Below are positions 40,454 through 51,131 of a stretch of DNA of 64,000 nt, piece by piece; position 1 is the stretch's first letter; every line of letters begins with the position of its first letter. Under the pieces are notes generated by a model. The model saw only the letters and a program-made list of their open reading frames with translations, was not told where the DNA came from and ran no database searches. The stretch lies in contig NZ_FRAE01000012.1 of assembly GCF_900142235.1 (NCBI RefSeq), positions 1 through 64,000 on the forward strand, given 5' to 3'. A program made the position numbers and the translations under genes. The DNA is from Tepidibacter formicigenes DSM 15518. Lineage in GTDB: Bacteria; Bacillota; Clostridia; Peptostreptococcales; Peptostreptococcaceae.

Positions 40454-40596
40454 TTTCTCATTAATTATATAATAAAATAAAAAATCTTTATATTCGCTAG
40501 AAAAAGCTATTTTTCTCTTTTTTCTAATTTTTTCCGACAATAATCTTTTGTTTTGTGGTATAAATATAATAGACACTTTTAATTAGGAGGATTTTT

Positions 40597-41829
40597 ATGG
40601 AGGTATTTGTTGCTAGACAGCCAATTTTTAATAGATATAAAGAGGTTGTAGCATACGAACTTTTATATAGAGATGGAAGCAAAAATTTCTTTGACAATAG
40701 TATAAGTTCTAGCAAGGCTACTTCAATTTTACTTATAAATAGTTATTTTTCAATAGGAATAGAAAACTTAATAGGAGGCAATAAAGCTTTTATAAACTTT
40801 GACAAAAAACTTATCGAAACGGATATTCCATTAATTTTTAATAATAATACTATAGTTATAGAACTATTAGAAGATATAGTCCCTGATAAAAATTTCGTTG
40901 AAAAAATAAAAAAACTAAAATCAAAAGGTTATACAATAGCTTTAGATGATTTTGTATATGATTATCCTTATAATGAATTGGTAGAGCTTTGTGATATTGT
41001 AAAAGTTGATTTTCTCAGTAATTCTAAAGAAGATATTGTAAATATAATAAAAAAATGGAAAAAAGACAATAAGAAATTTATTGCCGAAAAAGTTGAAACT
41101 GATGAAATCTTTAAATGGGCAAAAAACATTGGATTTGATTATTTTCAAGGATATTTTTTCAGTAAGCCAAAAATAGTTAAAGGAAAATGCATGAAAATAA
41201 ACAATATTCATTATATACACATACTAAAAGAACTAAATAAAAAAGATGCATCTTATAATAAAATCACAAAAATAATAGAAAATAATGTAAATATAACTTA
41301 TAAGCTTTTAAAACTTGTTAACTCAAAATTTACATTTGTAAATGAAATTTACTCTGTAAAACATGCCCTTACAATATTAGGATTAAAAGAAATAGAAAGA
41401 TGGATATCTTTAATAATGATACAAGATCTTTCAAACAATAGTCCTGACGAAATTTTCAAACTCTCGATTTTCAGATCTAAATTCGGAGAATTGCTTGCTA
41501 AAAATTCTATTTACAAAAATAGAAAATATGAAATAATGCTTATGGGTCTTTTATCTGTTATTGACAACTTGTTAGAAGAACCTATGGAAAAAATATTGAA
41601 AACACTTCCCCTAGGAATTGATATTAAAAAAGCTATGTTAAAAAAAGAAAGTATCTTTTCTGATATCTATAATTTAATAATTGAATATGAAAAGGGTTCT
41701 TGGTCTGAAATTTTGAATTATACAAAAAAACTAAATATAAATATAAACAAACTTCCAAATATTTATTTTAAATCAATAAAATGGAGTGATGAATTATTTG
41801 AATATATAAAAAATGCAAAGCATGATTAA
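40597..41829 (+). CDS. EAL-HDOD signalling protein (YuxH-like)
   Basis: A 410-residue protein: MEVFVARQPIFNRYKEVVAYELLYRDGS is the N-terminal EAL-like start, in which the EAL triad reads ELL, and the following ALDDFVYDYPYNELVEL and VKVDF segments resemble a degenerate c-di-GMP phosphodiesterase. The C-terminal half is an HDOD domain (NNVNITYKLLKLVNSKFTF then VKHALTILGLKEIERWISL). Without the full catalytic set it is likely a c-di-GMP binder or regulator rather than an enzyme. It has AGGAGG upstream and a shared terminator with dnaJ downstream. Confidence 0.88.
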   Translation: MEVFVARQPIFNRYKEVVAYELLYRDGSKNFFDNSISSSKATSILLINSYFSIGIENLIGGNKAFINFDKKLIETDIPLIFNNNTIVIELLEDIVPDKNFVEKIKKLKSKGYTIALDDFVYDYPYNELVELCDIVKVDFLSNSKEDIVNIIKKWKKDNKKFIAEKVETDEIFKWAKNIGFDYFQGYFFSKPKIVKGKCMKINNIHYIHILKELNKKDASYNKITKIIENNVNITYKLLKLVNSKFTFVNEIYSVKHALTILGLKEIERWISLIMIQDLSNNSPDEIFKLSIFRSKFGELLAKNSIYKNRKYEIMLMGLLSVIDNLLEEPMEKILKTLPLGIDIKKAMLKKESIFSDIYNLIIEYEKGSWSEILNYTKKLNININKLPNIYFKSIKWSDELFEYIKNAKHD

Positions 41830-41836
41830 TGTTCAA

Positions 41837-41884
41837 ATAATAAAAGCATCTTCAGTTAATATAACTAAAGATGCTTTTATTATT
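41837..41884. terminator. Bidirectional terminator between the EAL-HDOD gene and dnaJ
   Basis: AATAATAAAAGCATCTT and AGATGCTTTTATTATT form a long stem with A and T tracts on both sides, serving both convergent genes. Confidence 0.88.
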
Positions 41885-41898
41885 TAATCTAATTCTTT

Positions 41899-43044
41899 CT
41901 ATTTAAATAAATCCTTCATTTTATCAAAAAAATTTTTACGCTGTTCATGAATTTCTTCTCCACTTTCCTTGGCAAAATTTCTTAAAATCTCTTTTTGTTT
42001 ATCGGAAAGCTTTCTAGGAACCTCTACTATAACTTTCACATACTGATCTCCTCTAGAGTTTGAACGAAGTCTTGGAATTCCTTTTTCTTTTAATCTAAAT
42101 ACAGTTCCACTTTGAGTTCCTTCTGGTATCTTATATTTAACCTTTCCATCTAGTGTAGGAACTTCAACTTCATCTCCAAGAGAAGCTTGAACAAATGTTA
42201 TAGGCATTTCACAGTATACATCATATCCTTCTCTTTTAAATAATTTATGAGGAGCTACATCTATAACAACATATAAATCTCCTCTTGGACCTCCTCTTAA
42301 TCCTAACTCTCCTTCTCCAGAAAGTCTTATTGCAGACCCATCATCTACTCCCGCTGGTATTTTTATGCTTATTTGTTTTGTTTTTTTAACTTCTCCTTTT
42401 CCATTACATTTGCTACATGGAGATTCAACTATACTACCTTGGCCATGGCAAGTATGACAAGTTCTAACATTCATAATAGTTCCAAAAGGTGTTCTTTGTG
42501 CCTGTCTAATTTCACCACTTCCGTTACAAGTTGGACAAGTTTTCTTTGATGTTCCAGGCTTTGCACCCGAGCCATTACACACATCACACTTTTCACTTCT
42601 ATTTACCTTAATTTCCTTTTCAACTCCAAAAGCAGCTTCTTCAAAGGAAATAGTCATTCTATATCTTATATCTGCTCCTACTTCTGGACCATTTCTTCTT
42701 TTAGTTCTTCCTCCAAAAGCTCCACCAAATATATCCCCAAATACATCTCCAAATATGTCTTCAAATCCACCAAAACCAGATCCTCCAAAGTCAAATCCTC
42801 CTTGACCTGAAAAACCACCATTCACTCCTGCATGACCAAACTGGTCATAATTAGCTCTTTTTTGTGAGTCCGATAAAACCTCATAAGCCTCATTTGCTTC
42901 TTTAAATTTTTCTTCTGCTTCTTTATCACCCGGATTTCTATCTGGATGATACTTCATAGCAAGTTTTCTATATGCTTTTTTAATTTCTTGATCTGTTGCA
43001 TTTTTATTCACACCAAGAACTTCATAATAATCCCTTTTACTCAC
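41899..43044 (-). CDS. dnaJ: Chaperone DnaJ
   Basis: A 381-residue type I DnaJ: J-domain with HPD ([17 protein letters not shown]), a Gly/Phe-rich stretch, four CxxCxGxG zinc repeats ([36 protein letters not shown]) and the C-terminal substrate domain. It stimulates DnaK. It starts at GTG and follows dnaK after a strong hairpin. Confidence 0.98.
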   Translation of the reverse strand: MSKRDYYEVLGVNKNATDQEIKKAYRKLAMKYHPDRNPGDKEAEEKFKEANEAYEVLSDSQKRANYDQFGHAGVNGGFSGQGGFDFGGSGFGGFEDIFGDVFGDIFGGAFGGRTKRRNGPEVGADIRYRMTISFEEAAFGVEKEIKVNRSEKCDVCNGSGAKPGTSKKTCPTCNGSGEIRQAQRTPFGTIMNVRTCHTCHGQGSIVESPCSKCNGKGEVKKTKQISIKIPAGVDDGSAIRLSGEGELGLRGGPRGDLYVVIDVAPHKLFKREGYDVYCEMPITFVQASLGDEVEVPTLDGKVKYKIPEGTQSGTVFRLKEKGIPRLRSNSRGDQYVKVIVEVPRKLSDKQKEILRNFAKESGEEIHEQRKNFFDKMKDLFK

Positions 43045-43069
43045 CTTATCACCACCATTATCACAATAA

Positions 43070-43097
43070 TAGCTTGTGGCTATTTTGCCACAAGCTA
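43070..43097 (-). terminator. Hairpin between dnaK and dnaJ
   Basis: TAGCTTGTGGC pairs perfectly with GCCACAAGCTA, with a six-base loop; there is no long T run on the minus strand. It probably attenuates or protects the mRNA, giving less DnaJ than DnaK. Confidence 0.6.
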
Positions 43098-43103
43098 ATT
43101 ATA

Positions 43104-44948
43104 TTACTTATCATCATCAACTACTTCATAATCTGCATCAACTACATTTTCACCTTTAGCATTTTCATTATTTCCTGCATTTTTCTCAGCTCCTTGCTGT
43201 GCTTGTGCCGCTTGTTGATACATTTCCTGAGAAATTTTATGGAATTTATTCATCAATTCTTCAGTTGCTTTTTTGATTTCCTCTGAAGTTGCGCCTTCTT
43301 TATCTTTTACTTCTTTTAGGTTCTTAAGAGCACTTTCTATCGCTTCTTTATCAGAAGAATTAACTTTATCTCCTAACTCATTTAATGTCTTTTCTGTTTG
43401 ATATATAGTAGATTCAGCATTATTAATAGCTTCTATTTTTTCTTTTCTTTCTTTATCTTGTTGAGCATGCATTTCAGCTTCTTTAACTTTCTTTTCTATT
43501 TCTTCCTCTGAAAGATTTGTACTAGATGTAATAGTTATTTTTTGTTCTTTACCAGTTCCAAGATCCTTTGCTGAAACATGAACTATACCATTTGCATCTA
43601 TATCAAACGTAACTTCTATTTGAGGCACTCCTCTTGGAGCAGGAGGTATATCAGTTAATTGGAATCTTCCAAGCGTAGTATTATCCGCTGCCATGGATCT
43701 TTCTCCTTGAAGAACATGAATATCAACAGCTGTTTGATTATCTGCAGCAGTAGAGAATACTTGAGATTTCTTAGTTGGTATAGTAGTATTTCTTTCTATT
43801 ATTTTAGTAAATACTCCTCCTAAAGTTTCAATTCCAAGAGATAATGGAGTAACATCTAAAAGTAATAAATCTTTAACTTCTCCTGCTAATACTCCACCTT
43901 GAATTGCGGCACCAACTGCAACACATTCATCTGGGTTTATACCTTTATGAGCTTCTTTTCCTAAGAATTTCTTTATAGCTTCTTGTACAGCTGGAATACG
44001 AGTTGAACCACCAACTAATAAAATTCTATCAACATCAGATGGATTAAGACCTGCATCAGATAATGCCTTTCTAGTTGGCTCCATAGTTTTTTCAACTAAA
44101 TGAGCTGAAAGTTCTTCGAATTTAGCTCTAGAAATATCCATATTTAAATGTTTTGGACCAGTTGCAGTTGCAGTGATAAATGGTAAATTTATGTTTGTAG
44201 TCATAACACTTGAAAGCTCTTTTTTAGCCTTTTCTGCAGCTTCTTTTAGTCTTTGAAGACTCATTTTATCTTCTCTTAAGTCAACACCTTCTTGTTTTTT
44301 AAATTCTTCAGCTATATAATTTATTATTACTTCATCAAAGTCATCTCCACCTAAATGATTATTTCCACTTGTAGCTAAAACTTCAAAAGCCCCATCTCCT
44401 ATTTCAAGGATAGATACGTCAAAAGTACCTCCACCTAAGTCAAATACTAATATTTTTTGATCTTGATCAACTTTATCAAGTCCATAAGCAAGTGCTGCTG
44501 CAGTAGGCTCATTTATAATTCTTTTTACTTCAATACCTGCAATTCTTCCTGCATCTTTTGTTGCTTGTCTTTGAGCATCAGTAAAATAAGCCGGAACTGT
44601 TATAACAGCTTCTTTAACAGGTTCTCCTAAATAACTTTCAGCATCAGCTTTTAATTTTTGAAGTATCATAGCTGAAATTTCTTGTGGAGTATAATCTTTG
44701 CCATCTATATTAACTTTGTAATCTGTTCCCATATGTCTTTTTATAGATATTATAGTTTTGTCAGGATTTGTAACAGCCTGTCTTTTTGCCGGTTCTCCTA
44801 CTATTCTTTCTCCATCCTTACCAAAAGCTACAACAGATGGAGTAGTTCTTAACCCCTCAGCATTAGCAATAACTACCGGTTCTCCTCCTTCAAGTACTGA
44901 AACGCATGAGTTAGTAGTTCCTAAATCAATACCAATTATTTTACTCAT
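43104..44948 (-). CDS. dnaK: Chaperone DnaK (Hsp70)
   Basis: A 614-residue Hsp70: [19 protein letters not shown], the ATPase motifs [15 protein letters not shown] and [27 protein letters not shown], and the substrate-binding domain with [18 protein letters not shown]. It ends in a Gln/Ala-rich and acidic tail ([13 protein letters not shown]). It refolds proteins with DnaJ and GrpE. Its gene follows grpE by about 50 bases. Confidence 0.98.
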   Translation of the reverse strand: MSKIIGIDLGTTNSCVSVLEGGEPVVIANAEGLRTTPSVVAFGKDGERIVGEPAKRQAVTNPDKTIISIKRHMGTDYKVNIDGKDYTPQEISAMILQKLKADAESYLGEPVKEAVITVPAYFTDAQRQATKDAGRIAGIEVKRIINEPTAAALAYGLDKVDQDQKILVFDLGGGTFDVSILEIGDGAFEVLATSGNNHLGGDDFDEVIINYIAEEFKKQEGVDLREDKMSLQRLKEAAEKAKKELSSVMTTNINLPFITATATGPKHLNMDISRAKFEELSAHLVEKTMEPTRKALSDAGLNPSDVDRILLVGGSTRIPAVQEAIKKFLGKEAHKGINPDECVAVGAAIQGGVLAGEVKDLLLLDVTPLSLGIETLGGVFTKIIERNTTIPTKKSQVFSTAADNQTAVDIHVLQGERSMAADNTTLGRFQLTDIPPAPRGVPQIEVTFDIDANGIVHVSAKDLGTGKEQKITITSSTNLSEEEIEKKVKEAEMHAQQDKERKEKIEAINNAESTIYQTEKTLNELGDKVNSSDKEAIESALKNLKEVKDKEGATSEEIKKATEELMNKFHKISQEMYQQAAQAQQGAEKNAGNNENAKGENVVDADYEVVDDDK

Positions 44949-44999
44949 ATGTATATCCTCCTTTTTTATTTTATTTCTATATATTTTTAATAATTATAT

Positions 45000-45539
45000 T
45001 TATTTTGATACTTTAACCATTGCTGGTCTTATTACCTTACTAGAAAGCTTATATCCCTTTTGAAAAACTTCTATTACTTTATTTGAATCTATACCTTCTA
45101 CTTCTTCCTGAGCTACAGCATAGTGATAATTTGGATCAAAATCACTATCTTCAGCCTTAATTTCTTCAACTCCAAACTTATTTAAAGTATCTACTAACTG
45201 TTTTAAAACAAGCTCTACACCTTTATAAATTCCACTTTCTTTTTCTTCTTCTAAAGAGGACTGAAGAGCCCTCTCCATATTATCTATTACAGGAAGAAGT
45301 TCTAATACAATTTTTTCATTAGCAAATGTACTTATATCACTTTTTTCTTTTTCTACTCTTCTTCTATAATTATTGAAATCTGCTTGAAGTCTTTGAAGAG
45401 AATCCTTAAGGTTATCTATTTCTTTTTCCCTAGAATCTACAATCTCCTCTTCATTTTTCTCTTGTTCTTCTTCATTTTCTTTTATTTCTTCCTCAATAAC
45501 TTCTTCATTCATTACTTCTTTTTCTTCCAAAGTTTTCAC
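45000..45539 (-). CDS. grpE: Nucleotide exchange factor GrpE
   Basis: A 179-residue protein with an acidic, Glu-rich N-terminus, a long coiled coil (EIDNLKDSLQRLQADFNNYRRR) and the C-terminal core (FGVEEIKAEDSDFDPNYHYAVAQEE...FQKGYKLSSKVIRPAMVKVSK), the GrpE signature. It releases ADP from DnaK. The ATG has GGGGTG upstream, and the gene sits between hrcA and dnaK. Confidence 0.96.
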   Translation of the reverse strand: MKTLEEKEVMNEEVIEEEIKENEEEQEKNEEEIVDSREKEIDNLKDSLQRLQADFNNYRRRVEKEKSDISTFANEKIVLELLPVIDNMERALQSSLEEEKESGIYKGVELVLKQLVDTLNKFGVEEIKAEDSDFDPNYHYAVAQEEVEGIDSNKVIEVFQKGYKLSSKVIRPAMVKVSK

Positions 45540-45561
45540 CCCTTATTTACCAATTATATGT

Positions 45562-46596
45562 TTATAGTTTCTTTTTAATTGAGTTTTTCAAAGTATTTCC
45601 CATATAATTTATAACTGAATATATTTTAGAATAATCCATTCTAGTAGGCCCAATTATACCAATTTTTCCTATTACTATACCATCTATATCACAAGTAGCT
45701 GTTATTACACTACAATCCTTTATACTTTCACAATAGTTATCACTACCTATTACTATATTCACATCTTCTTTTTTTATTCCTTTAGTATTTAAAACATTTG
45801 CAACAATTTTCTTTTCTTCTAACATATTAAAAAAAGCCTTAGCTTTTACTATATCATTAAATTCTGGAAAATTAAATATATTAGTAGCACCATTTAATAA
45901 AACTTCTAAATCATCTATTTCAATTAAATTAGACACTATACTTTCAAAAACATTATCAAGTATATTGCTATAATTTATCATTTGTGACTTTATATATTTT
46001 ATAAAGCTTTCATCTAAATCATCAATTACTTTACCAATTAGTTTATCATTTAATACTTTAGAAATTACATCTATTTTATCTTCTTTTAGCCCTAATGCAT
46101 TGCTTATTATAGTATTTTTAACTACCCCACTATCTGTAATTACTACTAATAAAATACTATTAGGATTAATATATACTAACTGCAAATGCTTTATTTTACT
46201 TTCCCTTATTTTAGGCGTTAAAGCTACTGAAGTGCAATTCGTAAGCTTTGAAAGGAGCTTTAAAGTCTCTTCAAGTAAATCTTTTACTTCTCCTATATTT
46301 TTAACTACAGACTTCTTTATTACATCTTTTTCTGCTTCATCTAATTGCCCTTCCTCCATCAAACTATTTACATATAGCTTATATCCTTTTTCAGATGGTA
46401 TCCTACCAGCAGAGGTATGAGGCTGTATTAAATATCCCATTTCTTCTAAATCAGACATTTCATTTCTTATCGTAGCTGCACTAACTCCTAGATTATATTT
46501 TTTAGATATAGTTCTAGAACCTATAGCTTCTGCATTAACAATATAATCTTTTATTATAGCCTCGAGTATTTTTATTTTTCTTTCACTTAAATTCAT
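45562..46596 (-). CDS. hrcA: Heat-shock repressor HrcA
   Basis: A 344-residue HrcA: N-terminal winged helix (IGSRTISKKYNLGVSAATIRNEMSDLEEMGYL), then QPHTSAGRIPSEKGY and the dimerisation domain ending VINYMGNTLKNSIKKKL. The ATG at 46596, preceded by AGAGGTG, is right; an apparent longer start at 46626 would run through the operator. It binds CIRCE and is controlled by it. It leads the heat-shock operon. Confidence 0.97.
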   Translation of the reverse strand: MNLSERKIKILEAIIKDYIVNAEAIGSRTISKKYNLGVSAATIRNEMSDLEEMGYLIQPHTSAGRIPSEKGYKLYVNSLMEEGQLDEAEKDVIKKSVVKNIGEVKDLLEETLKLLSKLTNCTSVALTPKIRESKIKHLQLVYINPNSILLVVITDSGVVKNTIISNALGLKEDKIDVISKVLNDKLIGKVIDDLDESFIKYIKSQMINYSNILDNVFESIVSNLIEIDDLEVLLNGATNIFNFPEFNDIVKAKAFFNMLEEKKIVANVLNTKGIKKEDVNIVIGSDNYCESIKDCSVITATCDIDGIVIGKIGIIGPTRMDYSKIYSVINYMGNTLKNSIKKKL

Positions 46597-46616
46597 AAAA
46601 ATCACCTCTTTGCTGT

Positions 46617-46643
46617 TAGCACTCATTGTGTTTGAGTGCTAAA
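46617..46643. promoter_or_regulatory. CIRCE operator (HrcA binding site)
   Basis: TTAGCACTC, nine bases, GAGTGCTAA: a perfect CIRCE element, 20 bases before the hrcA start and just downstream of the promoter. Confidence 0.98.
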
Positions 46644-46658
46644 ATCCTTCTGTATTTA

Positions 46659-46686
46659 AAATATCACTATTAGTTTTCTTTGTCAA
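46659..46686 (-). promoter_or_regulatory. Sigma-A promoter of the heat-shock operon
   Basis: On the minus strand TTGACA (46686-46681), 16-base spacer, TATTTT (46664-46659). CIRCE follows directly. Confidence 0.8.
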
Positions 46687-46688
46687 GA

Positions 46689-47825
46689 TTAGTCTTTTAA
46701 AAATTCTACAAATACCTTATTGCTAATATCTATTCCCTTATCTGTTAAATAAAGTCTATCTTTAGTAAAATTTATTAAACCTTCATTCTTTAATTTTTCT
46801 ATTACATCTTTATATTCTTTCATAAAATCTATTTTAAAATATTCTTCAAACTCTTTAAAGTATATTCCTTCCTTCATTCTAAGTCCCATAAATATCTTTT
46901 CTTCTAATTTATCTTTTTTTTCTAGCTTTTGACTGCATTCTATAGGTAAGTCATCATTATTTAATCTTTTAAAGTATTTCTCTAATGAACAATAATTTGA
47001 ATATCTAACTCCTTCTATATAAGAATGGGCCCCAGGTCCTAAACCTAAATACTCTTTACACTTCCAATATAATATATTGTGTTTACATTCATATCCTGAT
47101 TTTGAAAAATTAGATATTTCATATTGATTATATCCTTTATTTTTTAAATAATCCTTTGTATAATGATACATTCTTAATTCTATTTCTTCATCTAAAATAT
47201 TTAATTCTCCTTTTTTATGCATGTTCCCAAATACTGTTTCATCTTCTATTATTAATGAATATGCTGATATGTGAGTTGGATTTAAATTAACTACTTTTTC
47301 AAGTGTTTCTTTCCAATCATTAAAGCTTTGATTAGGAAGTGAAAACATAAGATCAACATTTATATTTTTAAACCCTATATCTTTCGCATCATTAAAATTT
47401 TTTTCAAATTCTTCATATGAATGTATCCTTCCTAAAAAATCTAAATGCTCTTGTTGACTTGCTTGAAGTCCAACACTTAACCTATTTACACCTAAATCAT
47501 ATAAAGTTTTCAACTTTTCTTTTGTTAGTGTACCAGGATTTGCTTCTATTGTAATTTCTGCATCTTTTTTTATATTAAAACCACTATATATATTTTCAAA
47601 TATACTTTTAAGTTCACTTTCACTTAATACTGTAGGAGTCCCCCCTCCTATAAAAAACGTAGAAAAATAATTTTCTTTTAATTTTTTAGAATAAATATTA
47701 ATCTCCTTTATTAAACTCTCAATATAATTTTCCTTATCTTCTTTAGTAAACTTAAAAGAATTAAAATCACAATAATTACACTTTTTTATACAAAAAGGTA
47801 CATGTATATAAAGTCCTCTTTCCAA
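46689..47825 (-). CDS. hemW: Radical SAM heme chaperone HemW
   Basis: A 378-residue protein with the radical-SAM CxxxCxxC motif in PFCIKKCNYCDF, then FFIGGGTPTVLSESEL, VSVGLQASQQEHLDFLGRIH and LDLMFSLPNQ-type motifs (NVDLMFSLPNQSF). A C-terminal winged-helix part is present (EYFKIDFMKEYKDVIEKLKNEGL then LTDKGIDISN). HemW delivers heme and resembles HemN but lacks its oxidase function. It is divided from lepA by a long stem-loop. Confidence 0.93.
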   Translation of the reverse strand: MERGLYIHVPFCIKKCNYCDFNSFKFTKEDKENYIESLIKEINIYSKKLKENYFSTFFIGGGTPTVLSESELKSIFENIYSGFNIKKDAEITIEANPGTLTKEKLKTLYDLGVNRLSVGLQASQQEHLDFLGRIHSYEEFEKNFNDAKDIGFKNINVDLMFSLPNQSFNDWKETLEKVVNLNPTHISAYSLIIEDETVFGNMHKKGELNILDEEIELRMYHYTKDYLKNKGYNQYEISNFSKSGYECKHNILYWKCKEYLGLGPGAHSYIEGVRYSNYCSLEKYFKRLNNDDLPIECSQKLEKKDKLEEKIFMGLRMKEGIYFKEFEEYFKIDFMKEYKDVIEKLKNEGLINFTKDRLYLTDKGIDISNKVFVEFLKD

Positions 47826-47846
47826 TATAATTCCTCCTAAAAAGTC

Positions 47847-47903
47847 AAAGTCCTAATACTATTTTAAACTGCTTTTTAGCAAAATAAAATAATACAGGAC
47901 TTT
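47847..47903 (-). terminator. Stem-loop between lepA and hemW
   Basis: AAAGTCCT and TATTATTTTA on one side match TAAAATA and AGGACTTT on the other in an imperfect long stem, followed by a T-rich GACTTTTTAGG on the minus strand. It is probably a partial terminator. Confidence 0.55.
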
Positions 47904-47913
47904 AATACTTTAA

Positions 47914-49716
47914 TTATTTATCTATCTTAAGCACAGACATAAATGCCTTTTGTGGAACTTCAACTGAACCTATTTGTCTCATACGCTTTTTACCTTCTTT
48001 TTGCTTTTGAAGAAGCTTCTTCTTACGAGATATATCTCCTCCGTAACACTTAGCTAAAACATCTTTTCTAAGAGCTTTTACAGTTTCTCTAGCTATTACT
48101 TTATTTCCTACTGATGCTTGTATAGGAACTGCAAACTGATGTCTTGGTATTTCATCTTTTAACTTTTCACACATTGCTTTACCTCTAGTATAAGCTGTTG
48201 TTTCATGTACTATAAATGATAGTGCATCTACTTGCTCCTTATTTATAAGTATATCAAGTTTTACAAGCTTAGATGGTTTATACTCTTTAAATTCATAATC
48301 AAGAGATCCATATCCTCTTGTTCTAGATTTTAAAGCATCAAAAAAGTCGTATATTACTTCATTTAACGGAAGTTCATAGTGAAGCATTACTCTTTTTGTA
48401 TCTATATATTCCATATTCTTCATCTCTCCACGTCTTTCTTGAGCAAGCTCCATAACAACTCCTACGTAATCATTTGGAACTATTATATTAGCCTTTACTA
48501 TAGGTTCTTCCATCATTTGTACTTCAGCCATTGGCGGAAGATTAGTTGGGTTTTGAATCATAAGAACTTCTCCATTGTGTTTAGTAACTCTATATATAAC
48601 AGAAGGTGCTGTAGTTATTATATTTAAATTAAATTCTCTCTCAAGTCTCTCTTGAATTATTTCCATATGAAGCAGTCCTAAAAATCCACATCTAAACCCA
48701 AATCCAAGTGCAGCTGAAGTTTCTGCTTCAAATTCAAGTGCTGCATCATTTACTTGTAATTTTTCCAAAGCATCTCTTATGTTTTCATACTTTTCTCCTT
48801 CGGCAGGATAAATACCACAATAAACCATAGGTGTTGCTTTTTTATATCCAGGCATAGCCTCATCTGTAGGATTATTAGCATCTGTTATGGTATCTCCAAC
48901 TTGACAACTTCTTATTTCCTTTATACTTGCAGCTACATAACCAACATCTCCTGCTTTTAACTCATCTATAGGAACTTGTCCAGGTGCCATTATACCTACT
49001 TCTGTAACTTCAAAAGTTTTTCCAGTATTCATCATTTTAATTTTCATGCCTTTTTTTAAGGTTCCTTCAAACACTCTTATGTATGCTACAACACCTTTAT
49101 AACTATCATAATAAGAGTCAAATATTAAGGCTTTTAATGGTGCATTTTCATCACCTTGTGGAGGAGGTATTTGCTTTACTATTGCTTCTAATACATCTTC
49201 TATATTTAAACCTTCTTTTGCAGATACTAAAGGGGCATCAGATGCATCAAGTCCTATTATATCTTCTATTTCTGTTTTTATTTCATCTGGTCTAGCACTT
49301 GGAAGATCTATTTTATTAATAACAGGTACTATTTCTAAATCCTGATCTATTGCTAAGTATACATTAGCAAGAGTTTGTGCTTCTACTCCTTGAGCAGCAT
49401 CTACAACTAAAAGTCCTCCTTCACATGCAGCAAGACTTCTTGAAACTTCATAGTTAAAATCTACATGTCCTGGAGTATCTATTAAATTTAAGAAATATTC
49501 ATTTCCATCCTTAGCTTTATACACTAGCCTTATATTTTGAAGCTTAATAGTTATTCCTCTTTCTCTTTCTAAATCCATATTATCTAAAAGTTGTTCTTTC
49601 ATTTCTCTTTCACTGACAAGTCCAGTATACTGAATTAACCTATCTGCCAAGGTCGATTTTCCATGATCTATATGAGCTATTATACTAAAATTACGAGTTC
49701 TATTTTGTTTACTCAT
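47914..49716 (-). CDS. lepA: Translation elongation factor 4 (LepA)
   Basis: A 600-residue GTPase: [15 protein letters not shown] (G1), [10 protein letters not shown] (G2), [10 protein letters not shown] (G3), NKIDLP (G4) and SAKEG (G5). The C-terminal specific domain ends [25 protein letters not shown]. The ATG at 49716 is chosen; the upstream ATG at 49737 contains the ribosome site. LepA back-translocates stalled ribosomes. Position downstream of spoIIP is usual in clostridia. Confidence 0.97.
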   Translation of the reverse strand: MSKQNRTRNFSIIAHIDHGKSTLADRLIQYTGLVSEREMKEQLLDNMDLERERGITIKLQNIRLVYKAKDGNEYFLNLIDTPGHVDFNYEVSRSLAACEGGLLVVDAAQGVEAQTLANVYLAIDQDLEIVPVINKIDLPSARPDEIKTEIEDIIGLDASDAPLVSAKEGLNIEDVLEAIVKQIPPPQGDENAPLKALIFDSYYDSYKGVVAYIRVFEGTLKKGMKIKMMNTGKTFEVTEVGIMAPGQVPIDELKAGDVGYVAASIKEIRSCQVGDTITDANNPTDEAMPGYKKATPMVYCGIYPAEGEKYENIRDALEKLQVNDAALEFEAETSAALGFGFRCGFLGLLHMEIIQERLEREFNLNIITTAPSVIYRVTKHNGEVLMIQNPTNLPPMAEVQMMEEPIVKANIIVPNDYVGVVMELAQERRGEMKNMEYIDTKRVMLHYELPLNEVIYDFFDALKSRTRGYGSLDYEFKEYKPSKLVKLDILINKEQVDALSFIVHETTAYTRGKAMCEKLKDEIPRHQFAVPIQASVGNKVIARETVKALRKDVLAKCYGGDISRKKKLLQKQKEGKKRMRQIGSVEVPQKAFMSVLKIDK

Positions 49717-49850
49717 TATTTTCTTTTGCCTCCTCATCTATCTTAAAATATATATATTATAACTTTATTATCACAAATAACACAACTTTTATTTTATAAT
49801 GTAATTATTTATATTTCAATAAATTTTCTACAGAAAAAATAAAGTTTATC

Positions 49851-50054
49851 TTATTTAAAAGATAAACCTTTCATAAAAACATATAATTTTATTAGCACTG
49901 GCCCATCATAAATCCCCATGAAACTTCCAGTTCTATAATCTATCAAACTTATTGAAATTATTAAGAATAAAAAAATACATATTGTAAATAAAATTTTGTA
50001 TTTTTTATTTCTTTTATTTTTTTTATACTCTAATGTCTTTTCTAAGCGTCCCAT
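49851..50054 (-). CDS. Small membrane protein downstream of spoIIP
   Basis: A 67-residue protein with AGGTGA before its ATG, a basic N-terminus and one membrane span (ILFTICIFLFLIISISLI). The C-terminal GIYDGPVLIKLYVFMKGL is short and hydrophobic. It is four bases from spoIIP and probably in the same operon. I do not recognise the family. Confidence 0.6.
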   Translation of the reverse strand: MGRLEKTLEYKKNKRNKKYKILFTICIFLFLIISISLIDYRTGSFMGIYDGPVLIKLYVFMKGLSFK

Positions 50055-50058
50055 AAAA

Positions 50059-51054
50059 TCACCTATTCATGCCATTCAAAGCTTCATCTAATACATCAGC
50101 CAAGTATTTAGTAGTTTTTAAAGCTTCATCTATTGTATTTGCATTTCCTCCAATTTCTAATAAAGCATAATTATTAGAAAGAAATTGATTAAATCTTCCG
50201 TAAGGTTTTACAATTACCTTTTTTGCAAGTCCTGGATACTTCTTATTACTTATACTAGTTATATATCTAGCAAACTTTTCCACTTCTTTTCTATTAGGAC
50301 TTTCAGGTCCTACAACTATTGAAAATCTAGCAACTTTTTCTCCGTTTATAGTAACAGTTTCTTGACTTCTTACTTTTTTCCTCATTTCTTCATTTTTTAT
50401 ATCTACTCCATCTCTATGTATATCAAGTACAACTTTTATAGAATTATATTTTTTTAGTATATTAGAAGCAGTTTCAAGAGATCTTTTATAAGAACCATTA
50501 AAAGAAGGGTAGTCATGATAATCCATATTATGTAGAACAGAATATCCTCTTTTTTCTAGCTCTCCTTTTAATTTTTCCCCTATTGACATAACAGAATATT
50601 TCTTATTTAAAGAATGGTAATTTCCTATCTTTTCTGGTTCATAGCTTTCTGTACCATGTGTATGATATATAAGAATTTGAGGTTTTCCTTTTGCTAATTC
50701 AATTTTATCAGGAACCTCAATTTTTATGTTTTTATCATTATTTTCCTTAATCTTTTCATTATTTTGATAAGGTACAACGTTTATATTTTGCATTTTATCA
50801 TCCACTACTTCTATTTTTATATAATCTTTATTATTTGACGTTGCTATTTCATTTTTATCTTTTTTTAGTAAATTAAATCCTATTTTAACTAAACCTTTAT
50901 TTTTCCCTTCTAATTCTAATTCAGGGTAAGTTTTTCTTATAAGATATTTTAAAAAATCCTCTTCATCAGAATTAAGTGCAAGACTAGTAAATGAAAATAT
51001 TGTTATAAAAGATATAGCTAATATAATGCTTATTAATATTTCTTTTCTTTTCAT
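50059..51054 (-). CDS. spoIIP: Stage II sporulation protein P
   Basis: A 331-residue protein with an N-terminal membrane segment (LISIILAISFITIFSFTSLAL) and the SpoIIP domain: ILIYHTHGTESYEPE, VLHNMDYHDYPSFNGSYKRSLETA, VVLDIHRDGV and NYALLEIGGNANTIDEAL. It is a peptidoglycan hydrolase (endopeptidase/amidase) acting with SpoIID during engulfment, and the zinc-binding His and Glu of these motifs are present. It follows gpr, the usual gpr-spoIIP order. Confidence 0.95.
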   Translation of the reverse strand: MKRKEILISIILAISFITIFSFTSLALNSDEEDFLKYLIRKTYPELELEGKNKGLVKIGFNLLKKDKNEIATSNNKDYIKIEVVDDKMQNINVVPYQNNEKIKENNDKNIKIEVPDKIELAKGKPQILIYHTHGTESYEPEKIGNYHSLNKKYSVMSIGEKLKGELEKRGYSVLHNMDYHDYPSFNGSYKRSLETASNILKKYNSIKVVLDIHRDGVDIKNEEMRKKVRSQETVTINGEKVARFSIVVGPESPNRKEVEKFARYITSISNKKYPGLAKKVIVKPYGRFNQFLSNNYALLEIGGNANTIDEALKTTKYLADVLDEALNGMNR

Positions 51055-51131
51055 TAGTATTCCTCCCCTTATTTTTGTCCAATTGTTAGTCTAAATTTAA
51101 AATCACTTTATACATTTTATGAGGAGAGTTT

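Noticed and set aside
46597-46626. A longer HrcA start
   Set aside because: It would put the CIRCE operator and the ribosome site inside the coding region; the ATG at 46596 gives the normal protein.
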